Shown here: in pieces, positions 33,823-41,157 of the stretch
Layout of the letters: every line of letters begins with the position of its first letter
Numbering within the stretch: position 1 is the first letter of the stretch
The notes under the pieces: generated by a model
Seen by the model: the letters and a program-made list of their open reading frames with translations, nothing else
Database searches by the model: none
Told to the model about the DNA's origin: nothing
Made by a program: the position numbers and the translations under genes
NCBI RefSeq assembly: GCF_009765275.1
Contig: NZ_VOPH01000003.1
Location: 620,001 to 684,000, forward strand
Length of the DNA: 64,000 bases
Source of the DNA: Chachezhania sediminis
GTDB lineage: Bacteria; Pseudomonadota; Alphaproteobacteria; Rhodobacterales; Rhodobacteraceae
Reading direction: 5' to 3'

Positions 33823-35301
33823 ATGATGGACGGAACCCTTCCCGGCAGGATCACGGGCTTCATCGGCAACCGGCCGGTGGACGGCGGTGCCCGCGCGACA
33901 TTCGAGAACGTGGACCCCGCGACGGGGCGCGTCGTCTCGCTGGTCGAGGAAGCGACGAAGGACGATGTCGACCGCGCCGTCCGCGCCGCCAGGGCTGCGC
34001 TGAAAGGGCCCTGGGGGAAGATGACGCCTGACCAGCGGTCGAAGGCCATCCACGCCATCGCCGACGGGATCGAAGCGCGCTTCGAGGATTTCCTGCGGGC
34101 CGAGATCCTGGACACCGGCAAGCCGGTCGCCATGGCCTCGCATCTCGACATTCCCCGGGGCGCTGCCAATTTCCGCGCCTTCGCCGATATCCTGAAACAG
34201 ACCCCGGGCGAGTTCTTTCCGATGATCGCCCCCGATGGCGGCGACGCGATCAACTATTCCCTGCGGGGACCCCGCGGCGTGATCGGGATCGTCTGTCCGT
34301 GGAACCTGCCGTTCCTGCTGATGACCTGGAAGGTCGCGCCGGCGCTGGCCTGCGGCAACGCGGTGGTTGTGAAACCGTCCGAGGAAACGCCCGCCACCGC
34401 GACCCTGCTGGCCGAGGTCATGCGCGACGCGGGCATCCCCGAAGGCGTCTATAACGTCATCCACGGCCACGGGCCAGATGCGGCGGGCCAGTGGCTGACC
34501 GAGCATCCGCTGGTCGACGGCATCACCTTCACGGGCGAGACGCGGACAGGCGAGGCGATCATGCGCGCCGCCGCCAAGGGTGTGCGCCCGGTGTCCTTCG
34601 AACTGGGCGGCAAGAACGCGGGCGTGGTCTTTGCCGATTGCGACCTGGACAAGGCGCTGGAACAAAGCACAAGGGCCGTCTTCATGAATGCGGGCCAGGT
34701 CTGTCTTCAGACCGAACGGCTCTATGTCGAACGGCCGATCTTCGACACCTTCGTCGAAGGTCTGGCCGCCAGGGCCCGCGCGCTGACGCCGGGCGATCCC
34801 TTCGACAAGGCCACCAGTATCGGTCCGCTGATCCCGCGGGATCATTCCGCCAAGGTGCTGGGCTATTACGACATGGCCCGCGCTGGCGGTGCGCAGATCG
34901 TGACCGGTGGCAGTGCGATGGAAATGCAGGGCGACCTGTCCGGCGGGCACTGGGTGGAACCCACGATCTGGACCGGGCTGGCCGACGATCATGCCGTGAT
35001 GACGGAAGAGATCTTTGGGCCCTGCGTCCACATCTCTCCCTTCGATGCCGAGGACGAGGTGATCGCGCGCGCCAACGATTCGCCCTATGGTCTGGCATCC
35101 ATGCTGTGGACGCAGGATGTCAGCCGGGCGCACCGGGTCGCGGCGCAGCTGGAAGCGGGGATCACCTGGGTGAATTCGTGGTTCCTGCGCGACCTGCGCA
35201 CCGCCTTCGGCGGCATGAAGTCCAGCGGCATCGGTCGCGAGGGCGGCGTTCACGGGCTGGAATTCTATACCGAGATCCGCAACGTCTGTGTGAAGTTGTG
35301 A
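33823..35301 (+). CDS. xylG: 2-hydroxymuconic semialdehyde dehydrogenase-type aldehyde dehydrogenase
   Basis: This 492-residue ALDH has catalytic Glu in ELGGKNAG and catalytic Cys in NAGQVCLQTERLYVER. The stretches INYSLRGPRGVIGIVCPWN and FTGETRTGEAIM are typical of XylG/DmpC-type enzymes that oxidise the semialdehyde from meta ring cleavage to a dienoate. The HpaE branch differs at these places. It lies between dctP and the two extradiol dioxygenase homologues. The first ATG (33823) follows GAGAGG closely; the second ATG at 33826 is equally plausible and changes one residue. Confidence 0.88.
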   Translation: MMDGTLPGRITGFIGNRPVDGGARATFENVDPATGRVVSLVEEATKDDVDRAVRAARAALKGPWGKMTPDQRSKAIHAIADGIEARFEDFLRAEILDTGKPVAMASHLDIPRGAANFRAFADILKQTPGEFFPMIAPDGGDAINYSLRGPRGVIGIVCPWNLPFLLMTWKVAPALACGNAVVVKPSEETPATATLLAEVMRDAGIPEGVYNVIHGHGPDAAGQWLTEHPLVDGITFTGETRTGEAIMRAAAKGVRPVSFELGGKNAGVVFADCDLDKALEQSTRAVFMNAGQVCLQTERLYVERPIFDTFVEGLAARARALTPGDPFDKATSIGPLIPRDHSAKVLGYYDMARAGGAQIVTGGSAMEMQGDLSGGHWVEPTIWTGLADDHAVMTEEIFGPCVHISPFDAEDEVIARANDSPYGLASMLWTQDVSRAHRVAAQLEAGITWVNSWFLRDLRTAFGGMKSSGIGREGGVHGLEFYTEIRNVCVKL

Positions 35302-35324
35302 CCAGCATCAGCAGGGGAGGGCCG

Positions 35325-36182
35325 ATGTCCGTCGTTGAAAAGCTCCGTTATGTCCGGCTGGGGGTGGCCGATCCGAGGAAGACCGGCGATTTCGCCACCC
35401 GAATCCTGGGCCTGCAGGAAGTGACCTCGCCCGAAGGCGTGGCCATGTACCGGTCCGACAACCGTCATGCGTCCCTGATCGTGGAAGCGGCAGAGGCCCC
35501 GACCGAGGCACTGGCCGTCCAGGTCCGCGACCCCGAAGACCTGGAGGCGATGTGCGTCCGGCTCGAAACGGCCGGGTACACCGTGACCGCGGGCACCGCC
35601 GCGGAATGTGCCGCGCGGCTCTGCAAGCAGATGGCGTGGATCCGGTTGCGCAACGGTCCCCGGATCGAGGTCGTAGTGCGCCCGCTGGACAGCGGCTGGC
35701 GCTATCACGGGACGCGGGATGCGGGGATCGTGGAATTCTTCGGCGTGGCCTTCGCCTCGACCGACGTGGCCGCCGACACGAAGCTGTGGACCGACGTCTT
35801 CGGCGGCAAGGTCGCCGATTACCTGGGAGACGCGGTCTATATCGCCATCGACGATGCCCATCACCGGATCGCCATTCACCCGTCCGGCCGGGACGCGATC
35901 CTTGAGGTGCAGTACGAGGTCGAAGGCCTGCACCAGCTGATGCAGAACAACTATTTCCTGCAATCGGCGCAGGTCCCGATCTGTGCAGGGCCGGGCCGCC
36001 GGCCAACATCGGACGAGGCATTCCTGACCTTCCGCGGCCCCGATGCGGTGCTGTTCGGCTATGTCACCGAAGGCGCCCGCCGCGATTTCACCGCCGACTG
36101 CCCGCCCCGGCAGTTCCCGCATTCATCCGAAGGGCTCTGCGCATGGGGCAGCACCTCCACGGTTCCGGAATATTCAGCCTGA
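35325..36182 (+). CDS. type I extradiol dioxygenase homologue lacking all metal ligands
   Basis: This 285-residue two-domain VOC protein aligns without gaps to the next gene product through at least residue 247 (YVRLG at 9-13, RYHGTRDAGI at 126-135, DAHH at 177-180). Every residue expected at the iron site differs: Gly140, Glu194 and Gly245 replace His, His and Glu. Arg226 and Thr235 replace the second-shell His and Tyr. The protein should not bind iron like a normal extradiol dioxygenase. It may be a structural or regulatory subunit of the adjacent enzyme, or may have a new function. GGGGAGG precedes the ATG at 35325. Confidence 0.85.
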   Translation: MSVVEKLRYVRLGVADPRKTGDFATRILGLQEVTSPEGVAMYRSDNRHASLIVEAAEAPTEALAVQVRDPEDLEAMCVRLETAGYTVTAGTAAECAARLCKQMAWIRLRNGPRIEVVVRPLDSGWRYHGTRDAGIVEFFGVAFASTDVAADTKLWTDVFGGKVADYLGDAVYIAIDDAHHRIAIHPSGRDAILEVQYEVEGLHQLMQNNYFLQSAQVPICAGPGRRPTSDEAFLTFRGPDAVLFGYVTEGARRDFTADCPPRQFPHSSEGLCAWGSTSTVPEYSA

Positions 36183-36192
36183 GGAGGGTGAG

Positions 36193-37047
36193 ATGATCCA
36201 GTTGCAAGACGTGAGCTATGTCCGCCTTGGCACGCGCGACCTTGAAGGGGCCGAGTTCTTCGCCCGCGATTACCTGGGGCTGGAAGTGTCGGATCGCTCG
36301 AAAGGGGCGGTGTATTTCAAGTCCGACGAAAGGGCGCATACGCTGTGCTATTTCGAAGGCGATCCGGCCGATCAGGCCGTGGCCTTCGTGATCGGGTCGG
36401 AAGCCGAACTGGAACAGGCCGCGGCGTCGCTGGAAGAGATGAACCACCAGGTCCACCTCGGTACGGCGGAAGAGGCCGCGATCCGCAAGGTGAAGGCCTT
36501 CATCCGGTTCCGCGATCCCACGGGCAACACCATCGAACTTGTGGTGCGCCCGGAAAATTCGGGCCGGCGGTATCACGGGACCCGCGATGCCGGGATCACG
36601 GGCTTCAGCCATGTGGGCCTCTGCACGACCGATGCCGCACGGGACGAACGGTTCTGGACCCGCGTCTGCAATGCCCGCGTCAGCGACCGGATCGGCGATG
36701 CGCCGCTTCTGCGGATCGACGAGGTGCACCATACCATTGCCCTGTTCCCAACCAACCGCGCCGGGATTCAGCACGTGAACCACCAGGTGAAGTCGGCCGA
36801 CGACGTTCAGCGGTCCTTCAACTACCTGTCGGAAAAGGGCGTGAAGATGGTGTTCGGGCCGGGCCGCCACGTGACTTCGATGGCGAAGTTCCTGTATTTC
36901 GAAGGGCCCGACGGGATGGTCTTCGAATATTCGTCCGGCGTGGAAAGCATCGCGGACGAACTTCTTTACCGCGAACGCCAGTTCCCGGCGGATCCGACCG
37001 GCTTTTGCGGCTGGGGATCGAAACCCGACATCGCGGAGTTCAAATGA
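36193..37047 (+). CDS. type I extradiol (catechol-type) dioxygenase
   Basis: This 284-residue protein has two VOC domains. The catalytic C-terminal half shows the complete iron site: His140 (GFSHVGL), His194 (GIQHVNHQV) and Glu245 (VFEYSSG). Second-shell residues His179/180, His226 and Tyr235 match the 2,3-dihydroxybiphenyl dioxygenase pattern. It should cleave a catechol-like ring next to the diol. The substrate cannot be named; the HpaH/HpaI-type genes downstream suggest a carboxylated ring. It follows the metal-less paralogue by ten bases and its end overlaps the next start (ATGA). Confidence 0.9.
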   Translation: MIQLQDVSYVRLGTRDLEGAEFFARDYLGLEVSDRSKGAVYFKSDERAHTLCYFEGDPADQAVAFVIGSEAELEQAAASLEEMNHQVHLGTAEEAAIRKVKAFIRFRDPTGNTIELVVRPENSGRRYHGTRDAGITGFSHVGLCTTDAARDERFWTRVCNARVSDRIGDAPLLRIDEVHHTIALFPTNRAGIQHVNHQVKSADDVQRSFNYLSEKGVKMVFGPGRHVTSMAKFLYFEGPDGMVFEYSSGVESIADELLYRERQFPADPTGFCGWGSKPDIAEFK

Positions 37048-37709
37048 CAGATCTCGCCCGCACGGTCCGGATCGCTGCCCGCGCCCTTGGGCGGCACGGG
37101 CTGGTCCATGCCTATGGCCATTGTTCCGCCCGCATCGATGCCGACCGCTTCCTTGTCTGCCCGTCGGTTCCGATGGGCCTGGTCGAACCGGGGGCGGCCT
37201 GCACCGAGGTGCCGGTCACCGGTCCTCTGCCGGACGGTGTGCTGGGAGAGGTCCGTCTGCACCAGCGCATCTATGCCTCGCGGCCCGGGGCTCGGGGCGT
37301 CGTACGGTTCATGGGACCCAGCGTCATGGCGCTGGCCGCGGTTGGCGTGGCCCCGGCCATGCGGCACGGGTTCGGCACCTATTTCGCGCCCGCGGTCGGC
37401 ATCTGGGACGATATCCAGCTGGTCCGCGACGACGCAAAGGCTGACGGCGCCATCGCGGCCATGGGGGAGGGCGCAGGCCTGATCATGCGCGGCAACGGCG
37501 CCGTGACCACCGGTGCCTCGTTGGAGGAAGCGGTGATGCTGGCCTGGTATCTGGACGACATGTGCCGCGTGGAACTGGCGGCACGCGCCGCCGGTCTGGC
37601 CGATTCCCCCGCGATCCCGCCCGATCAGGCCGCGTCCCGGGCCACCCGTGCGGGCGGCATCGTCGAACGGATGTGGGCCCACCTGACCGCCGGCGACCCG
37701 GAACTCTGA
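37044..37709 (+). CDS. class II aldolase/adducin-like protein without zinc ligands
   Basis: This 221-residue protein has the class II aldolase fold (HAYGHCSARI, GEVRLHQRIYASRPGARGVV, GNGAVTTGASLEEA). The acidic catalytic residue is kept as Glu69. The zinc histidines corresponding to His92, His94 and His155 of fuculose-phosphate aldolase are Arg88, Met90 and Asn151. Ordinary zinc-dependent aldol cleavage is therefore unlikely. It sits where the pathway needs a tautomerase or decarboxylase, and such a role is possible but unproven. Its start overlaps the dioxygenase stop. Confidence 0.78.
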   Translation: MTDLARTVRIAARALGRHGLVHAYGHCSARIDADRFLVCPSVPMGLVEPGAACTEVPVTGPLPDGVLGEVRLHQRIYASRPGARGVVRFMGPSVMALAAVGVAPAMRHGFGTYFAPAVGIWDDIQLVRDDAKADGAIAAMGEGAGLIMRGNGAVTTGASLEEAVMLAWYLDDMCRVELAARAAGLADSPAIPPDQAASRATRAGGIVERMWAHLTAGDPEL

Positions 37710-37742
37710 CCCTTCGATTTCAACGACCCCTTCGAGGACCCA

Positions 37743-38525
37743 ATGCTATCAGACGCACAGCGGCAGCAGGCCGTGGATTCCCTTCTGGAAAGTCACCGTA
37801 CCAAGGTGCAGGGCCCCCGCCCGTCCGAGATGTTCCCTGAAATCGAGATCGAGGACAGCTATGCCATCTCCTCCATGGTGGCCCAGGCCAAGGCGGCTCA
37901 GGGCGTGCGGGTCGTGGGCCACAAGGTCGGCCTGACGTCGAAGGCGATGCAGGCCTCGTCCAAGATCGACGAACCCGATTACGGCTACATGTTTTCCGAC
38001 CTCGTGCTGAACGACGGGGCCAAGGTGCCGTTCGACAATTTCTGCGTGCCGCGGGTGGAACCCGAACTGACCTTCATCCTGAAGGAACCGCTGAAGGGGC
38101 CGGGCATCGGCCTGGTCGACGTGCTGCGCGCGACCGAATGGGTCGTGCCCTCGATCGAGATCATCGATGCCCGCGTCACCGAACCCCGCCGGATCTTCGA
38201 CACCGTGGCCGACAATGGTGCCGCCGCGGGCACGGTCCTGGGCGGCCGCCCGGTGCGGCCCGACGAGGTCGACCTGCGCTGGGTCGGCGCGATCTTCTAT
38301 CGCAACTCGGAAATCGAGGAGACGGGGCTGGCCGCCGGCGTGCTGGGCCACCCGGCCATGGCCATCGCGTGGTTGGCCAACAAACTGGGGCCCTTGGGCA
38401 CGACGCTGGAGCCCGGTCACATGGTGCTGTCGGGGTCCTTCACCCGGCCGGTCTGGGCGGCGAAGGGCGACACGCTGCATGCCGATTTCGGACCGCTCGG
38501 CTCTGTCGCGGTGCAGTTCACATGA
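37743..38525 (+). CDS. hpaH: 2-oxo-hept-3-ene-1,7-dioate hydratase-type enzyme
   Basis: This 260-residue FAH/hydratase-family enzyme is very similar in motif order to HpaH/HpcG. Characteristic stretches are [39 protein letters not shown] and [15 protein letters not shown]. It adds water to a 2-oxo-enoate to give a 4-hydroxy-2-oxo acid, the step before aldol cleavage in meta pathways. Metal-binding glutamates of the fold lie in VEPEL. It is coupled by ATGA overlap to the following aldolase gene. Confidence 0.9.
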   Translation: MLSDAQRQQAVDSLLESHRTKVQGPRPSEMFPEIEIEDSYAISSMVAQAKAAQGVRVVGHKVGLTSKAMQASSKIDEPDYGYMFSDLVLNDGAKVPFDNFCVPRVEPELTFILKEPLKGPGIGLVDVLRATEWVVPSIEIIDARVTEPRRIFDTVADNGAAAGTVLGGRPVRPDEVDLRWVGAIFYRNSEIEETGLAAGVLGHPAMAIAWLANKLGPLGTTLEPGHMVLSGSFTRPVWAAKGDTLHADFGPLGSVAVQFT

Positions 38526-39289
38526 CCGGCGCCCCGAAAAACGCCTTCAAGGCGAAGCTGCTGGCGGGTGAGTTGCAATGGGGCCTGTGGAGTACGCTGT
38601 GCAGCCCCGTCGCGGCCGAGGCGCTGTCGCTGACTGGCTACGACTGGATGCTCTACGATACCGAGCACAGCCCGGTGGAAATCGCATCCCTTCAACCGCT
38701 GTTGCAGGCGGGCGCCGTGGGCACGGCATCGGCCGTGGCGAGGCCGGCGTGGAACGACAAGGTGCTGATCAAGAAGATCTTGGATATCGGCGTGCAGACG
38801 GTATTGGTCCCCTTCGTCGAGACACCCGAGGAAGCGGCGGCCGCCGTTGCCGCCACCCGGTATCCCCCGCACGGAATCCGCGGCGTGGCAGGCAGCACGC
38901 GGGCCAGCCGATACGGCATGGCACCGGACTATCTGAAGACGGCGAATGACCAGATCTGCGTGCTGGTCCAGATCGAGACCGGCCAGGCCATGTCCCGGTT
39001 GGAGGAGATCGCGTCGGTCGAGGGCGTCGACGGCGTGTTCATCGGGCCATCGGACCTGTCGGCGTCGCTGGGTCATCTCGGCGCGCCTGGGGCGGAACCG
39101 GTGCAGCAGGCGATCAGGACAGCGGCCGAACGGATCACGGCCGCGGGCAAGGCACCGGGGATCCTGACAACCAATGCGGCGGACGCGCTGCGCTATCGCG
39201 ACTGGGGCTACAAGTTCATTGCCGCCGGCGTGGACACCGGCCTTCTGACCGGGGCGGCGCGGGGACTGCTGGGGCAGTTGCAGGGGTAG
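38522..39289 (+). CDS. hpaI: HpcH/HpaI-family 4-hydroxy-2-oxoacid aldolase
   Basis: This 255-residue TIM-barrel aldolase has the catalytic His in YDTEHSP, the substrate arginine in VARPAWND, and metal ligands Glu in VQIETGQA and Asp in GPSDLS. HpaI cleaves 4-hydroxy-2-oxoheptanedioate to pyruvate and succinate semialdehyde; related enzymes accept other 4-hydroxy-2-oxo acids. It is the last gene of the island and supplies central metabolites from the ring-cleavage product. Its ATG overlaps the hydratase stop. Confidence 0.92.
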   Translation: MTGAPKNAFKAKLLAGELQWGLWSTLCSPVAAEALSLTGYDWMLYDTEHSPVEIASLQPLLQAGAVGTASAVARPAWNDKVLIKKILDIGVQTVLVPFVETPEEAAAAVAATRYPPHGIRGVAGSTRASRYGMAPDYLKTANDQICVLVQIETGQAMSRLEEIASVEGVDGVFIGPSDLSASLGHLGAPGAEPVQQAIRTAAERITAAGKAPGILTTNAADALRYRDWGYKFIAAGVDTGLLTGAARGLLGQLQG

Positions 39290-39341
39290 GACCTGCAGCG
39301 CGAACGAAGCTGTTGGCGGCTCGCGACCTCGCCGAACATTA

Positions 39342-39377
39342 TGTCCCTCCCGGCCGCAAGGCCGGGCAGCGGCCAAC
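39342..39377 (-). repeat. dispersed GC-hairpin repeat, copy 1
   Basis: On the minus strand this reads as CCGCTGCCCGGCC-TTGC-GGCCGGGAGGGAC. It includes a seven-base stem with a TTGC loop. A matching copy in the opposite orientation lies at 39486-39521 and a weaker one at 43978-44012. Confidence 0.55.
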
Positions 39378-39485
39378 TTTTGTCCGGCTCTGGAAGGTTC
39401 TGGCCGATCCATTGCGCGAATGGGCGCGAGGGCTGGCCATTACGCAAGAAGAGCAGCGGCCGTCCCCATCCGATTGGCGTGGAGC

Positions 39486-39521
39486 GTCGACCGCTGCCCG
39501 GCCTTGCGGTCGGGCGGGACG
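39486..39521 (+). repeat. dispersed GC-hairpin repeat, copy 2
   Basis: The core GACCGCTGCCCGGCC and TTGCGGTCGGGCGGGAC closely match copy 1 in inverted orientation, 109 bases away. The similarity continues into the AT-richer bases that follow GGGAC. No gene is supported between the two copies. Confidence 0.55.
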
Positions 39522-39546
39522 TATTATTTGGGCCACCCCGGGATCC

Positions 39547-39759
39547 TCAGGCCCGGTAACCCGAAGACGGCCTGGACGACGACGCCAAAGGCTCTTCCTC
39601 CAGCGTCGCTGCGTCGTGCTGCGCGTCGTCCCACCACTTGATCTGCGTCTCGCCGGTGTTCCAGCGATAGCGGATGCCGCGGACCAGTCGCGTACCGTCC
39701 GCGCGCTGCTCCATCAGCAGGGAAACGGGGAAGGCAAACCTGCGGTCGTCGTCGGTCAT
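39547..39759 (-). CDS. small conserved-looking hypothetical protein
   Basis: This 70-residue protein begins MTDDDRRFAFPVSLLMEQ and contains RLVRGIRYRWNTGETQIKWW, an aromatic and basic composition more like a real domain than a chance reading. AGGA lies about ten bases before the ATG at 39759. No family is recognised. It stands alone between the hpaI gene and an AraC regulator, next to the dispersed repeats. Confidence 0.5.
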   Translation of the reverse strand: MTDDDRRFAFPVSLLMEQRADGTRLVRGIRYRWNTGETQIKWWDDAQHDAATLEEEPLASSSRPSSGYRA

Positions 39760-39902
39760 GGTGTTTGTCCTGGGTCGGAATACGGTGTCCCGCGGACATA
39801 GGGGCTCGTCCCGCCCCCGGCAGCGCCCCGGCTTTTGACAAGCGGGACAAAGCTTTGGGCGTTCCTGTCAGAGGACCGGACCGGGGGCCTGTCGGGCCCG
39901 CT

Positions 39903-40913
39903 TCAGCGCGGCCGTGCCGCCCCCGGTGTCCGTCCCGTCCACCGCTTGTAGGCGGACGTAAAGCCCGCCTGGTCGGCATAGCCCAGCATATGCGCGATCT
40001 GTGCCAGACCCAGCCCGCGGTCCTGAAGATAGCGTTCCGCAAGTTCGCGCCGGAGACCGCTCAGAAGCGCTTCGAAACTGCTGCCTTCGTCCGCCAGATG
40101 GCGCGAGAGGGTCCGCGCGCTCATCCCCAGGGCGGCGGCCACCTGGTCCTTGGTCGGCGTGCCATGGGACAGGCGGCCGGCGATCTCTGCCCGCACCTTC
40201 GCCCCCAGCGCGCCAGGGGTGGCGGCCATCCCGTCCAGCAGGCTTTGCGCATGGGCGGTCAGGTGCGGCAGCAATACCGTGTCCGGATCCGCCAAAGGGG
40301 CCGACAGGACGGACCGGTCGAAGACCAGCGCCGCCTCGCCCCGGCCGCTGGCGACCGGCGCACCGAAAAGCGCGGCCAGATCGGCCTCGAACGCGGTGGG
40401 CCGCTGGTGGGCCAGCGTCAGGCGCCGTGGCGTCAGGTCGGTATCCACCGCGATCCGCAGTACCGACAGGACGGTTCCCAGCGCGTGTTCGATATAGGGC
40501 GGGTTGTCCCGCATCCCGGTGGCGCCGACGTCGATGATCAGCATGACCTCTTCGCCCTCGACCCGGCTGGTAAAGACCGCCCGCCGCCGTTCCACCCGCA
40601 CGAAACGTTCGGCCAGCGCCACCCCTTCCTTCAGCGTCTGCGCGTTCAGCAGCAGGTAGGACAGAAGCGAAGTCCGCCGCGGATCATAGGCCAGCCCGAT
40701 CCGCGCCGCCTCTCTCTCTCCGCCCAGGGCTGCGGTCGCCTCGTCCAGTAGGGCGACCTCTTTCCCGACGGCAATCCGGTCCGGCGGAGACGTCAGGAAG
40801 GTCGCGGGCAGGCCAGCCCGATCCAGGGCTGCGGCCGCGGATCCGGTCCGCGCTTCCAGCACCCTGGCGATGTTCAGCGCCCAGAAGGGCGGCACGTCCC
40901 AGTCCAGCGACAT
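39903..40913 (-). CDS. AraC-family regulator (OruR/arabinose-binding-like N-terminal domain)
   Basis: This 336-residue protein has a long N-terminal sensor domain (GKEVALLDEATAALGG, LLSYLLLNAQTLKEGVALAE) typical of OruR/VirS-type AraC proteins. The C-terminal double helix-turn-helix reads KDQVAAALGMSARTLSRHLA and LAQIAHMLGYADQAGFTSAY. The ATG at 40913 has AAGGA six bases upstream. It diverges from the GH9 endoglucanase and could control it through the inverted repeat in the spacer, though the effector is unknown. Confidence 0.9.
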   Translation of the reverse strand: MSLDWDVPPFWALNIARVLEARTGSAAAALDRAGLPATFLTSPPDRIAVGKEVALLDEATAALGGEREAARIGLAYDPRRTSLLSYLLLNAQTLKEGVALAERFVRVERRRAVFTSRVEGEEVMLIIDVGATGMRDNPPYIEHALGTVLSVLRIAVDTDLTPRRLTLAHQRPTAFEADLAALFGAPVASGRGEAALVFDRSVLSAPLADPDTVLLPHLTAHAQSLLDGMAATPGALGAKVRAEIAGRLSHGTPTKDQVAAALGMSARTLSRHLADEGSSFEALLSGLRRELAERYLQDRGLGLAQIAHMLGYADQAGFTSAYKRWTGRTPGAARPR

Positions 40914-41030
40914 GCATGGTCCTTTCCCGTCAGGTCTTCCGGGCTGTCGCGTTACCTTAGCGGCTTTGGCGCGGCTGACCATGCCCTCGCCGATCCTTGC
41001 GCCATCCGGCCGCGATGATCCGTATCTAAA

Positions 41031-41056
41031 ATGTTCAAAAGATATCTATTGAACAT
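41031..41056. promoter_or_regulatory. inverted repeat ATGTTCAA-N10-TTGAACAT, candidate operator
   Basis: Two perfect eight-base arms (41031-41038 and 41049-41056) flank a ten-base AT-rich spacer in the region between the AraC gene and the endoglucanase. Arm centres are about 18 bases apart. It is a plausible regulator-binding site for the endoglucanase promoter. Confidence 0.55.
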
Positions 41057-41157
41057 ATGAAAGATTTTTCGTACCGTTCAGCCTATTGACGAGCACCCCG
41101 GCGATTCCAGCCGGAACCAAAATCCCATCGACTTGGCCTTCGATCCGAGGTGACGAC

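Noticed and set aside
35325-36182. Treating the first dioxygenase homologue as a decayed pseudogene
   Set aside because: The frame is intact, has a strong ribosome site, and the fold residues outside the metal site are conserved with its neighbour; decay would not target only the ligands.
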